Assembly (NCBI GenBank): GCA_934277495.1
Contig: CAKQUI010000042.1
Span: 1-17,236 of the forward strand
Direction: 5' to 3'
DNA length: 17,236 nucleotides
From: an uncultured Clostridia bacterium
Lineage (GTDB): Bacteria; Bacillota; Clostridia; Peptostreptococcales; Anaerovoracaceae
Shown: in pieces, positions 8,201-15,113 of the stretch
Layout of the letters: every line of letters begins with the position of its first letter
Position numbering within the stretch: the stretch's first letter is position 1
Made by a program: the position numbers and the translations under genes
Notes under the pieces: model-generated
Databases searched by the model: none
The model's input: the letters and a program-made list of their open reading frames with translations, nothing else
Told to the model about the DNA's origin: nothing

Positions 8201-9637
8201 TACTACTGTAGGAAGACCGGATGTCGTGTATACTCTGACGGGGCAGCTGATGTTTTTTATGGATACAGTGACAGTATCGCTGGAGTCATCGGTTTTAATA
8301 TCAAGGTTGAGATAATTTCCGGTGTTGCCGTCGACAATTTTATATCTGTTAGGGTCTTTCAGCTTCGGCAATGTTATCTCTTTGCTGCTACCTGAAAAAA
8401 GCATCATGTTGCCTGGAAGCGTTTTGCCGACAGGCAGAAGCCCCTTGGTATCGGAGAATTTCACAGTATAAAATGAATTCTCGCTGAGCATTGTCTCGTC
8501 GTAGCTCTTTTTAGACTGATCGAAGTATGAATCGGAGCCTTGTTTGTTTGCAGGAAGATAGTACAGTGATATTATCTTCCTGTGGCTGAGGGGTATGTCA
8601 TAGCCTCCGCTGCTGTTTTTCTCAGGAGCCATGTCTGCCCATATCAGATTCGCATTATCTCCGCTGTCAGTGTGAGGGAAAAGTCTGCTGCCATCATATC
8701 CGCTGGCTTTGAAACCGTATCCTCCATATATATTTTCAAGTTCATCTGATGTGACATAAAAACGTTCTTTGCCGGATTCGTTGCCGAACTTTTTCGTTGC
8801 CGTGGTTGTATATGTCCTGACTGTATTCCACTGGCCGTCTACAGCAACGTAGCATGTTATAACTGCTTCGTCCGGCTTGTAGGTGGATATCAGTATCGGG
8901 CAGCTGATCTTGTCTATTTTTATCGTAACTGTTTTTTTGTCTTTGTCTATCGTCTGAGGCAGATCCAGAGTGTTTTTGCTGCTGGCGTTCGCTGCCATGT
9001 AGCTGATGCCCTCCGCATAAGGCAGCACGATTTCACGGGACGAGCCGGAAAGCATGTAGCTTTTCTCAGGAAGTTTAGCCTTATCTGCATCAGAAAGATA
9101 ACCGTTGTCTTCTGCTGCCACAGAATAGAAGGAGTTTTTCTTGTTGATGTTAAGATTATCGGAGTTGTCTTTCTGGAACTTTGTTACAGTCTTGCCTGCT
9201 GAAGTGACGGGGCCGTTAGGAAGATAGTAGAGATATGTCTTGTCACGGTTATCCCTGTTCTGACCCAGCGGGATTATATAGTCGCCGGATACATTTTTCT
9301 TGGCAGGCGTATCAGCCCATATAGTCCCAGGTCCATATGAGTCTGTATGCGGGAAAATCATCTCGCCATTGTAAGAATCCTTTTTGAACCCGTATTCACC
9401 GTATATCTGTTCAAGTTTGTCCAGCGTGATATAGAATCTTTTGTATTGCCCGCCGAAAAGGTTAGTATCATCAGAGATCTTCAGTTCGTCGACCTGTATC
9501 CAATGGTCGTCTACAGATACATAGCAGTAGACTGTAGTAGGATTGGCAGCTGCATGTATGACAGAAGGTATCATAGCTGAAAATGAAGCCAGAATAAAAA
9601 GCATTATAAAAAATATGTTCCTAAAAAATCTGTTCAA
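5243..9637 (-). CDS. Giant LPXTG-type surface protein / pilus tip adhesin with Cna-B and SpaA domains
   Basis: A 1464-residue cell-wall-anchored protein. Residues 1-30 form a signal peptide (NRFFRN, hydrophobic core, cleavage near HAA-AN). Residues 35-252 and 258-470 are two copies of one module (FPHTDS, IWAD and ISCP in both). Residues 545-595 (YTFTGWRIG...LTAVWK) resemble an InlB B-type repeat. Cna-B or SpaA-like domains follow near 745-895, 895-1040, 1043-1175 (KNWNVSDGEEKEPVTMELWR), 1177-1275 and 1285-1400, with E-box-like glutamates in YILKENVPLGY (986), YTLKES, YYIKETEAP (1236) and YRLVEYITPDGY, typical of intramolecular isopeptide bonds. The end is a sorting signal: LPSAG (1426-1430), a hydrophobic helix and RRSQD. 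The start is TTG with SD AGGGGAGG 5 nt upstream; the next ATG would cut the charged part off the signal peptide. Its divergence from the pilin and sortase genes suggests a tip or accessory adhesin. The ligand is unknown. Confidence 0.88.
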   Translation of the reverse strand: MNRFFRNIFFIMLFILASFSAMIPSVIHAAANPTTVYCYVSVDDHWIQVDELKISDDTNLFGGQYKRFYITLDKLEQIYGEYGFKKDSYNGEMIFPHTDSYGPGTIWADTPAKKNVSGDYIIPLGQNRDNRDKTYLYYLPNGPVTSAGKTVTKFQKDNSDNLNINKKNSFYSVAAEDNGYLSDADKAKLPEKSYMLSGSSREIVLPYAEGISYMAANASSKNTLDLPQTIDKDKKTVTIKIDKISCPILISTYKPDEAVITCYVAVDGQWNTVRTYTTTATKKFGNESGKERFYVTSDELENIYGGYGFKASGYDGSRLFPHTDSGDNANLIWADMAPEKNSSGGYDIPLSHRKIISLYYLPANKQGSDSYFDQSKKSYDETMLSENSFYTVKFSDTKGLLPVGKTLPGNMMLFSGSSKEITLPKLKDPNRYKIVDGNTGNYLNLDIKTDDSSDTVTVSIKNISCPVRVYTTSGLPTVVYNAGLQQSLTKLGQFAAPAQKVYKDGTVKNKTQYYDERITLELPYVALDVDDDIAISALSGDTSSTKNRRFAYTFTGWRIGSSDTVYQAGDVIPASELEKYADDSNEVALTAVWKATDSKARVGSVNFYVNLDCEISDNLSDGFVTVHSDKFTDSIFTTRAINTDNVPGTGDYQLIAPPNAGSDAYEVDSKIRASSREPLQYGVMVEQMPSDEEVLAHIREGSYTITLDGKKIPNERITSEYFTVRWYVLKYEHSDGWHVDGVLVAKEGKITITKSFAGDSEAIKTVKDNGFGISVTHEESGKSVSDYELSLDPAGSETDDKKTGYTSYDESSDTYTWILTARQERTYLIKEKNYMLDTDKWNHTNGYSISNSSDETNGWRLYSDNEGVSVTTEAYPSDVPAKSYQTVALKNIYVQAGLVTVSKVDSITGNGLKNVSFKLSLASGDDLLLYRKPGTSEYSTDTNAEKDGYTERVLDNMITTDSSGMFFVKLGIFGDDNQKEEYILKENVPLGYDGPKQIKLTITDDGTIETAEEVTDSTISSKESWLEGTGTSVLTIKNRSKLLTSVKAVKNWNVSDGEEKEPVTMELWRNGAKINDPLYTQVLNEDNNWQYEWKDLPLYIDGELAEYTLKESKIGSTSYDPNTDEDGYEDYIVTSDTPLYREGDDGDYQKYATWYDADGEWHYADNILLKINNVKNKGIISFSKVDEANDPVTGAKFGLYSDASCSEDKLLDTAVSGKDGFVMFPQRSGGTYYIKETEAPKYYALDDMVYKVVVKGGIATITKNDGSTAPVTKIVNKYTGGTEDFNFIKSDSSKAPLGGAGFALFRLKCTDETHTYHHSEILQVDSKGELPEISKDCWELVSTDTSKSSSGSVSFSKLNAKATYRLVEYITPDGYKPPSGQWELKFDTSTDPVEPVITAIGDKVPAFEKQDKNAQYRLYNYSCDNLPSAGSPGIFIYILAGLAMMTAGLAIVIYRIVMFRRSQD
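8228..8866 (-). repeat. Adhesin module copy 2 (residues 258-470)
   Basis: Second copy of the module, from AVITCYVAVDGQW to NISCPVRVYTT. The landmarks and their order match copy 1 (RFYVTSDELENIYGGYGFK, FPHTDS, IWAD, YYLP, SFYTV, FSGSSKEITLP). It again has only two cysteines, 262 and 465, in positions equivalent to those of copy 1. Confidence 0.8.
8882..9535 (-). repeat. Adhesin module copy 1 (residues 35-252)
   Basis: First copy of an in-protein duplication. It runs from TTVYCYVSVDDHW to KISCPILISTY and shares ordered landmarks with copy 2: CYV.VD..W, RFY.T.D.LE.IYG.YGFK, FPHTDS, IWAD, YYLP, SFY.V, LSGSS.EI.LP and ISCP. It contains exactly two cysteines, 38 and 246, one near each end. I do not recognise it as a named domain. 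Confidence 0.8.
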
Positions 9638-9676
9638 TGTTACCTCCCCTGTACTGAACGAATTTTCGCACCATAA

Positions 9677-9700
9677 TTTTGATTTATATTTTGATTTATA
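9677..9700. repeat. Perfect 12-bp tandem repeat in the divergent pilus promoter region
   Basis: TTTTGATTTATA occurs twice head to tail (9677-9688 and 9689-9700). The core TTGATTTAT occurs a third time at 9802-9810, where it overlaps the -35 of the pilin promoter. The tandem pair lies about 40-65 bp upstream of the adhesin start on the minus strand. It is a candidate site for a shared activator or repressor, but the DNA is AT-rich, so chance is possible. Confidence 0.45.
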
Positions 9701-9801
9701 TTATACTATATAACAACTTTTTTTATTTTAGCATATTAAATATGAATTTCAAAGAATTTTGCACAGGTTTAACAAATTTAGTCCAAAATGATTAAGTGAC
9801 C

Positions 9802-9829
9802 TTGATTTATGAAGAATTTGTGATATATT
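9802..9829 (+). promoter_or_regulatory. Candidate sigma-A promoter of the pilin-sortase operon
   Basis: TTGATT (9802-9807), a 16-bp spacer and TATATT (9824-9829) with TG at the extended -10 position. Transcription would start near 9836, giving a leader of about 70 nt before the pilin start codon. It fits the consensus well and is the best candidate in the gap. Confidence 0.65.
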
Positions 9830-9905
9830 GTTGTAGTATTGGTTATTTATAAGTTAATTCAAAATTAAGAAATGGTTAAATTAAAGAAAGCGGGGAGCAG
9901 AATTG

Positions 9906-11486
9906 ATGAAAAGAAAAAATCACAGCAAGTTACTGAAAATCGTATCACTGATGCTTTCAGTCATCATGGTACTGGGCATGACATCGATGTTTGTATCAGC
10001 AGATACTGTGCCTGTAGGCAGCAAAGACAAAGTCGTTGGGTACATAACAGTAGGGGGAATAGAAGAAAGCGCTACGGCAACGGCATATCGTCTGATGACA
10101 GTCGATTTCGATTACAGTGCCAACCAGCCTAACGATCCTGAGTTCTACTGGGTCGACAATGATAAACTGAAGGCTTTTGTAAATGAGAAGTATCCAGGTA
10201 TCGTAAATAGTGACGGCAGTGTCAATATGCCGATCATGAATGGTATCAAAGACGATACTACTAACAACAAGAGCATTACATTCTTCGATCAGATAGCATC
10301 AGCGATAAGAAGCGGCAAGATCGATATCACTGAATCCGGATCTGTGAATGGCAACGACAAGATAGAAAACCTTGAAATGGGTGGATATCTTGTACTCATA
10401 GAAGGTGGCGAAAAGGTATATCGTGCCAGTGCTGTCAATGTAGTACCTCTTTACTCAGATAGCAAATGGGTAGTGGACTGTCCGACCATCCAGGTGAAGT
10501 CTTCAGAAACTCAGATCGAGAAAAAAATACTGACAGCTACAGGCAACAGTGTCGATAAATCTGTTGCATCGATAGGAGATACTATCAACTTCGAGATAAT
10601 AACAAAAGTACCGAAATATCCGATGAATGCCATCCACAAGACATATACTGTAGGCGATAAAGCAGTTTCGGGTTTTACGATAAAATCGGACACGATAAAG
10701 GTATATGGCGAGGGGACACAGCTACTGGATAATACCGGTGATAAATATTACAAGCTTACCGTCACTGATGCCAATGATTTTGAGGTAGCATTCAAATATG
10801 ATGCTATCAAGAATTACAGCAGTATCACAGTCAAATATGATGCACTGCTGGATAATAAGGCTGACATAGGAGAAAACGGCAATGAGAATGACGCTTTCCT
10901 GACATACAGCAATAATCCTTATGGCACTAAAGACAGTGTGAAGAAATACGAAGACAGTGCAATAGTATATACTTATGGTTTCGATCTTACAAAGGTAGAT
11001 AAGAGCAATACAAGCAAGAAACTGACTGGTGCTGAATTCACATTGTACTTGGATGAAGATCTGAAAAACAGCATAGCTTTTACAGGAACTGACGGCAGCT
11101 ACATCAAACGCGATGGTACAGAAGAAGACGTGACAGTAACTACTGTAAAGGTAGACGAAAACGGTAAGCTCATCCTCAAAGGACTTAAAACAGGTACATA
11201 CTATCTCAAGGAGACAAAGGCTCCTTCAGGATATAATATACAGAGAGATCCATTCCAGATCATGATATATAATGATAATGATTTCATTGCAACTGACAGG
11301 AACGAAGGCAGATTCGAGAATGGTCTCGTTACCAAGAATATCGAAAACAGCAACGGTTTCGCTCTTCCGACAACAGGTGATATGGGTACTATCCTGTTTG
11401 CTGCAGGCGGCGTAGCTCTGGTAGCTCTTGGTGCAGTTCTTGTTATCATGGCTCGCAGAAGATCGAAGAATGCAGATGCAGCTTAG
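9906..11486 (+). CDS. SpaA/FimA-type backbone (major) pilin with isopeptide D2 domain
   Basis: A 526-residue wall-linked pilin. Residues 1-32 are a signal peptide (KRKNHSKLLK, hydrophobic core, cut near VSA-DT). The N-terminal domain reaches about 200 and ends with WVVDCPTIQVKSS, whose Lys198 sits where the pilin-motif lysine used for polymerisation is expected, although the classical YPKN form is not present. Residues about 204-355 match a fimbrial isopeptide D2 domain (VASIGDTINFEI, then YDALLDNKADIG and FLTYSNNPYG). Residues 358-480 form a SpaA-like domain with Lys363 (DLTKVDK) and an E-box, YYLKETKAPSGY, with Glu436. LPTTG (487-491), a membrane helix and RRRSKN complete the sorting signal. 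The ATG at 9906 is preferred to the adjacent upstream TTG because GGGGAG (9892-9897) is 8 nt from it. The downstream sortase overlaps it and presumably polymerises it. Confidence 0.9.
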   Translation: MKRKNHSKLLKIVSLMLSVIMVLGMTSMFVSADTVPVGSKDKVVGYITVGGIEESATATAYRLMTVDFDYSANQPNDPEFYWVDNDKLKAFVNEKYPGIVNSDGSVNMPIMNGIKDDTTNNKSITFFDQIASAIRSGKIDITESGSVNGNDKIENLEMGGYLVLIEGGEKVYRASAVNVVPLYSDSKWVVDCPTIQVKSSETQIEKKILTATGNSVDKSVASIGDTINFEIITKVPKYPMNAIHKTYTVGDKAVSGFTIKSDTIKVYGEGTQLLDNTGDKYYKLTVTDANDFEVAFKYDAIKNYSSITVKYDALLDNKADIGENGNENDAFLTYSNNPYGTKDSVKKYEDSAIVYTYGFDLTKVDKSNTSKKLTGAEFTLYLDEDLKNSIAFTGTDGSYIKRDGTEEDVTVTTVKVDENGKLILKGLKTGTYYLKETKAPSGYNIQRDPFQIMIYNDNDFIATDRNEGRFENGLVTKNIENSNGFALPTTGDMGTILFAAGGVALVALGAVLVIMARRRSKNADAA

Positions 11487-12435
11487 TGATAGGCAGGGAA
11501 AAAAACAAAATAAGAAGATAAACGCCCGAAAGGGCAGTAATAAAAGCAGTGCTGTCATGTATATCTTGTCAGCACTGCTTGTTATTGCAGGGATTAGCGT
11601 GTTCTGTTATCCTGCCATCAGCAACTATCTTGCCGACAGAAACCACACCGAGGCTGTGGACAACTACGACAAAACTCTGAAGGAAAAGACAGACAAGGAG
11701 ATAGCTGCAGAACTTAAAAAGGCTCGTATCTATAACGAAAACCTTGCAGGGGATCCTGTACATGACCCTTTCGTGCCGGGGAGCGGATATGCTTTGCCTG
11801 ATAATTACAAGGATGTTCTGAACCTGCGGGGTGACGGTGTAATGGGATATATAGAGATACCGAAGATATCGGTGAAACTGCCCATCTACCACGGTACCAG
11901 CGACAAGGTGCTGGAAGAGGGAGTAGGACATATAGAGTCTACAGCACTGCCTATAGGAGGCAAGGGCAATCACCCCATCCTGACAGGTCATACGGGACTT
12001 CCGACAGCAGAACTTTTCACAAGGCTCACAGAGATGAAGAAGGGCGACGAGTTCTATATCCGTGTGCTTGACAGAGATCTGGCATACAAGGTATGTGAGA
12101 TAAATGTTGTCAAGCCATCGGATCTTAAAAACCTGGCCGCAGAAGAAGACAGGGATTACGTCACTCTGGTGACATGTACGCCATACGGTATCAACTCCCA
12201 CCGTCTTCTTGTCAAGGGAGAACGGACGAAATATGATCCCGACAAGAAGAACGGTACAGCTGACAAGGGAGGCTTCTTCGGAAGACACAAATACTATATC
12301 ATAGGTATAGCTATAAGTCTGCCGATACTGATACTGCTTGGGATCTGTCTGTATCTTTACGGCAGGATGCGTTCAAAGAAGAAACAGGAGAAAGATAAAG
12401 CAGACAGTAAAGATAATGACGAAATATTACAGTAA
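11470..12435 (+). CDS. Class C (pilus-polymerising) sortase
   Basis: A 321-residue membrane transpeptidase that joins pilin subunits by cleaving LPXTG-type signals. Numbered from the ATG at 11470, the N-terminal membrane helix is at 29-47 and a second one at 276-297, with a basic cytoplasmic tail; the C-terminal helix is typical of class C. The catalytic triad is visible: His174 in LTGHTGLP, Cys236 in TLVTCTPYG and Arg245 in NSHRLLVKG. DPF at 99-101 is the 'lid' motif that covers the active site in pilus sortases. The reading frame opens at 11428, well inside the pilin gene; 11470 or 11476 is likelier, overlapping the pilin end by 11-17 nt, but no clear Shine-Dalgarno site decides between them (only a weak AGAAGA at 11457-11462). 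It is co-transcribed with the pilin. Confidence 0.92.
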   Translation: MQMQLSDRQGKKQNKKINARKGSNKSSAVMYILSALLVIAGISVFCYPAISNYLADRNHTEAVDNYDKTLKEKTDKEIAAELKKARIYNENLAGDPVHDPFVPGSGYALPDNYKDVLNLRGDGVMGYIEIPKISVKLPIYHGTSDKVLEEGVGHIESTALPIGGKGNHPILTGHTGLPTAELFTRLTEMKKGDEFYIRVLDRDLAYKVCEINVVKPSDLKNLAAEEDRDYVTLVTCTPYGINSHRLLVKGERTKYDPDKKNGTADKGGFFGRHKYYIIGIAISLPILILLGICLYLYGRMRSKKKQEKDKADSKDNDEILQ

Positions 12436-12452
12436 GACGCGTCTCTGGTAAA

Positions 12453-12467
12453 GATGCGCTGCGCATC
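12453..12467. other. Short inverted repeat downstream of the sortase gene
   Basis: GATGCG-CTG-CGCATC forms a 6-bp hairpin 18 nt after the sortase stop codon. It is followed on the + strand by ATCATAAAAAAAG and has no T-run there, so alone it is not a normal + strand terminator. Confidence 0.5.
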
Positions 12468-12483
12468 ATCATAAAAAAAGATA

Positions 12484-12525
12484 AAAACGCCGTATCAGTT
12501 GTGATATTCGCTGATACGGCGTTTT
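12484..12525. terminator. Bidirectional terminator between the sortase gene and the por operon
   Basis: AAAACGCCGTATCAG (12484-12498) pairs perfectly with CTGATACGGCGTTTT (12511-12525), a 15-bp stem with a 12-nt loop. Both ends give T-runs on one strand, and the minus strand continues TTTTTATCTTTTTTT. It can end both convergent operons. Confidence 0.9.
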
Positions 12526-12529
12526 CGCT

Positions 12530-12548
12530 GCCTGCTGATACAGCAGGC
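12530..12548. terminator. Second hairpin, likely auxiliary terminator
   Basis: GCCTGCTG-ATA-CAGCAGGC is an 8-bp stem with a 3-nt loop, followed on the + strand by TTTCTTCT. It adjoins the stronger terminator and probably backs it up for the rightward sortase transcript. Confidence 0.6.
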
Positions 12549-12590
12549 TTTCTTCTATGTCGTCTATAATCTTGCAAAGGAGGGGAGTGT

Positions 12591-13523
12591 CTACAGGCTG
12601 CATTTAGATAGCAGAGCTTCCCATTTTTCGTCTACGTATTTCTGGGTCTCTTCGATCATCCATTCAGCGCCAGGCTTGAACATATGGCTGAACCTGCCCT
12701 GTTTTCTGAGAAATTCCTCTACAGGGAGCTTTTTCTTAGGTTCATATGTGAGTCTCCATTTGCCGTTTTCGATCTCGTAGAGAGGCCATACGCATGTTTC
12801 TACTGCGAGGCGGCTGATCTCTGCGATATCTTCGGTATTGTATCTCCAGCCTCTCGGACATGGTGAGAGTACATTGAGGAAGTTGGCACCTTCTGTATAG
12901 ATCGCCTTGTAAGCCTTTTCGTGGAGATCCTTCATGTTGCCGATGAATGCAGTCTGAGCCACATAAGGTGATCCGTGGGCTGCGACTATGGAAGTAAGGT
13001 CTTTTTTGTTCTGCTGTTTGCCTGGCAGCACACTTCCTGCAGGTGAGGTGGTGGCGTTGGCGAATCTCGGCGTGGAGGATGAACGCTGGATACCTGTATT
13101 CATGTATGCTTCGTTGTCGTAGCATACATATACCATGTCGTGGTTCCTTTCAAGAGCGCCGGACAGGGACTGAAGTCCGATATCGTATGTACCGCCGTCT
13201 CCGCCGAAGGCTATGAACTTGAAGTTGTCCTTGATCTTGCCTCTTTTTTTCAGTGCTCTGTAGGCGGTTTCGACGCCGGAGGCTGTGGCTGCTGCATTTT
13301 CGAAGGCACTGTGTATGAAACTGTCTTCATATGCAGTGTAAGGATACATGAATGTGGAAACTTCCAGGCAGCTTGTAGCGTTGATAACGACTGCCTTGTC
13401 TTCAGGCTCCAGGGCTCTGAGGACGCCTCTTACTGTGATACCGGCACCGCAGCCTGCACACAGTCTGTGACCGCCTGCCAGTCTTTCTTTTTTTTCTGCT
13501 TCTTTTTTCAGATTATATGTCAT
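12591..13523 (-). CDS. porB: Pyruvate (2-oxoacid):ferredoxin oxidoreductase, beta subunit
   Basis: A 310-residue thiamine-diphosphate-binding subunit of the four-subunit enzyme that converts pyruvate + CoA + oxidised ferredoxin to acetyl-CoA + CO2 + reduced ferredoxin, reversibly. FGGDGGTYDIGL (106-117) with Asn137 in CYDNEAYMNTG forms the Mg2+/thiamine diphosphate motif. Cys22 and Cys25 (LCAGCGAG), Cys52 (ATSCLE) and Cys222 (LSPCPRGW) are spaced as in family members for the catalytic [4Fe-4S] cluster. TPRFANATTSPAGS near 151-164 is the substrate-side loop. The start has SD GAGGT on the minus strand and lies 5 nt after the alpha stop. It is the last gene of the operon and is followed by convergent terminators. 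Confidence 0.93.
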   Translation of the reverse strand: MTYNLKKEAEKKERLAGGHRLCAGCGAGITVRGVLRALEPEDKAVVINATSCLEVSTFMYPYTAYEDSFIHSAFENAAATASGVETAYRALKKRGKIKDNFKFIAFGGDGGTYDIGLQSLSGALERNHDMVYVCYDNEAYMNTGIQRSSSTPRFANATTSPAGSVLPGKQQNKKDLTSIVAAHGSPYVAQTAFIGNMKDLHEKAYKAIYTEGANFLNVLSPCPRGWRYNTEDIAEISRLAVETCVWPLYEIENGKWRLTYEPKKKLPVEEFLRKQGRFSHMFKPGAEWMIEETQKYVDEKWEALLSKCSL

Positions 13524-13528
13524 CGTGC

Positions 13529-14800
13529 TTATACCTCGTAATTTTCTTTATCAGAGCCATATGTTCTGGCTGCTCCTGTGTGATATTCTTCCTTCATCAT
13601 ACGCTGTTCATCGGACATGTATCTTGAATCCCTGACTCCGAGGTAGCGGTATACGTCGCTCGGATCGTCCTGCTCGATGATCTCGTAGAGATCCTGGTAT
13701 ATGTCGTAGTAGTCTTCTACTCTGATATCTCTGCCGCCGAGACCGTAGATGTAGTTTATTGCATAAGGCTTGTCCGGAAGGTCGTAGAGGGAGCTTCTTG
13801 CCTCATTGAAGAGCGGACCGCCGCTGTTTGAGAAACTTTCGGCTTTGTCCATGATAGCGACAGCTTTCACTTTGCACATTGCAGCTGCCAGAGGTCTTCT
13901 CGGGAACGGCCTGAATACTCTCAGCTTGATGAGACCTACTTTCTTGCCTTCGGCTCTGAGCCTGTCAACGGCTTCTTTGCCTGTACCGGCGCTGGAGCCC
14001 ATGACTACCAGAGCAACGTCGGCGTCGTCCATCATGTATTCTTCGAAGAATTTGTATTTCCTGCCTGTGAGCTTTTCGAATTTTTCACCGATCTCAAGGA
14101 TAACAGGCATGGAGTCTTTCATTGCCTGAGCCTGTTCACGCTTGATCTCCATGTAGTAAGGTGAAACTCCGTAAGGGCCTACTGCCAGCGGGTTTTCGTG
14201 CTTGAGCAGGTAGTTTTCAGGCATGTACTCTCCGATGAATTCTCTGACTTTTTCATCTTCGATGAGATCTATGTTGGATACGCCGTGGCTCGTGATGAAG
14301 CCGTCCTGACACGCCATTACCGGAAGTCTGCATTTTTCTGCAATGAGGACGCCCTGTATGAAGTTGTCGTATGCTTCCTGATTGGTTTCGGCGTACATCT
14401 GTATCCAGCCTGAATCTCTTGCTCCCATGGAGTCTGAGTGATCGTTGTTGATGTTGATAGGTCCGGACAGCGCTCTGTTTACGACGGACATCACGATAGG
14501 AAGTCTCATGGATGACGCTACATAAAGCAGTTCCCACATATATGCCAGACCGCAGGATGATGTCGCTGTCATGGCACGGGCGCCTGCTGCCGAAGCGCCT
14601 ATGCATGTGGACATGGCACTGTGTTCGGATTCTACTGCGATGAATTCTGTATCGACTTCGCCGTTGGCTACATATTCGGAAAAGTATTCCGGTATCTCTG
14701 TTGAAGGCGTGATAGGGAAAGCACCCACAACGTCGGGATTTATCTGGCGCATAGCTATAGCCACTGCTTCATTTCCGGATTTTCTCTCTCTGATCGTCAT
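13529..14800 (-). CDS. porA: Pyruvate (2-oxoacid):ferredoxin oxidoreductase, alpha subunit
   Basis: A 423-residue subunit carrying the pyrimidine-binding and transketolase-C domains. AFPITPSTEIPEYF (27-40) is the N-terminal signature. VESEHSA (57-63) holds the glutamate that activates thiamine diphosphate. ALSGPININNDHSDSMGARDSGWIQMY (110-136, in part) with NQEAYD is the pyruvate-type sequence; branched-chain 2-oxoacid enzymes usually have a GPSTG...QGD type there, so I favour pyruvate or a close analogue such as 2-oxobutanoate. Domain II follows at about 260-385. The ATG directly abuts the delta stop codon and has the strong SD AAGGAGGG on the minus strand. Substrate choice is inferred. Confidence 0.94.
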   Translation of the reverse strand: MTIRERKSGNEAVAIAMRQINPDVVGAFPITPSTEIPEYFSEYVANGEVDTEFIAVESEHSAMSTCIGASAAGARAMTATSSCGLAYMWELLYVASSMRLPIVMSVVNRALSGPININNDHSDSMGARDSGWIQMYAETNQEAYDNFIQGVLIAEKCRLPVMACQDGFITSHGVSNIDLIEDEKVREFIGEYMPENYLLKHENPLAVGPYGVSPYYMEIKREQAQAMKDSMPVILEIGEKFEKLTGRKYKFFEEYMMDDADVALVVMGSSAGTGKEAVDRLRAEGKKVGLIKLRVFRPFPRRPLAAAMCKVKAVAIMDKAESFSNSGGPLFNEARSSLYDLPDKPYAINYIYGLGGRDIRVEDYYDIYQDLYEIIEQDDPSDVYRYLGVRDSRYMSDEQRMMKEEYHTGAARTYGSDKENYEV

Positions 14801-15112
14801 TTATTCGCCCTCCTTTATCATAGTTATAGCGTCGAACGGACAGACTTTGGCGCATATGCCGCAGCCTTTGCAGTGGTAAAAATCGAAATCGAGACGTTTG
14901 CCGTCTTTCACAGGTATCGAACTGTCGGGACAGTACGGGAAACAGAGCATGCACTGTTTGCACTTGTCTTCGTGGAATACCGGTCTGTTGACACGCCATT
15001 CGCCTGTGTTCACCAGTTTCGATGTGGCCGGTTCATATATCTCGGCTCCTATGGTAAGCTCCTGCCATGTTGATCTTTCGTTTATTTCTGCTGCTTTGGT
15101 TTTTCTTGCCAT
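14801..15112 (-). CDS. porD: Pyruvate (2-oxoacid):ferredoxin oxidoreductase, delta subunit (2[4Fe-4S] ferredoxin domain)
   Basis: A 103-residue electron-transfer subunit. Two cluster-binding motifs are present: C51-KQ-C54-ML-C57-FPY-C61-P, then C81-KG-C84-GI-C87-AKV-C91-P, the normal 8-cysteine pattern for two [4Fe-4S] clusters that pass electrons from the beta subunit to external ferredoxin. The 50-residue N-terminal extension (TWQELTIGAEIYEPATSKLVNTGEWRVNRPVF in part) is usual for PorD. The ATG has GGAGGTGG on the minus strand and starts 1 nt after the gamma gene; the alpha gene follows with no gap. Confidence 0.94.
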   Translation of the reverse strand: MARKTKAAEINERSTWQELTIGAEIYEPATSKLVNTGEWRVNRPVFHEDKCKQCMLCFPYCPDSSIPVKDGKRLDFDFYHCKGCGICAKVCPFDAITMIKEGE

Positions 15113-15113
15113 C

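Noticed and set aside
9903..9905. TTG at 9903 as the pilin start
   Set aside because: The adjacent ATG at 9906 is a better codon, has ideal spacing (8 nt) from GGGGAG and keeps the full signal peptide.
11569..12288. 239-codon minus-strand frame opposite the sortase gene
   Set aside because: The sortase on the other strand has all catalytic residues; this frame has no recognisable domain and is its antisense shadow.
13529..14800. Alpha subunit as a 2-oxoisovalerate (VOR) type enzyme
   Set aside because: The segment ALSGPININNDHSDSMGARDSGW follows the pyruvate-type pattern and not the GPSTG...QGD pattern expected in VOR.
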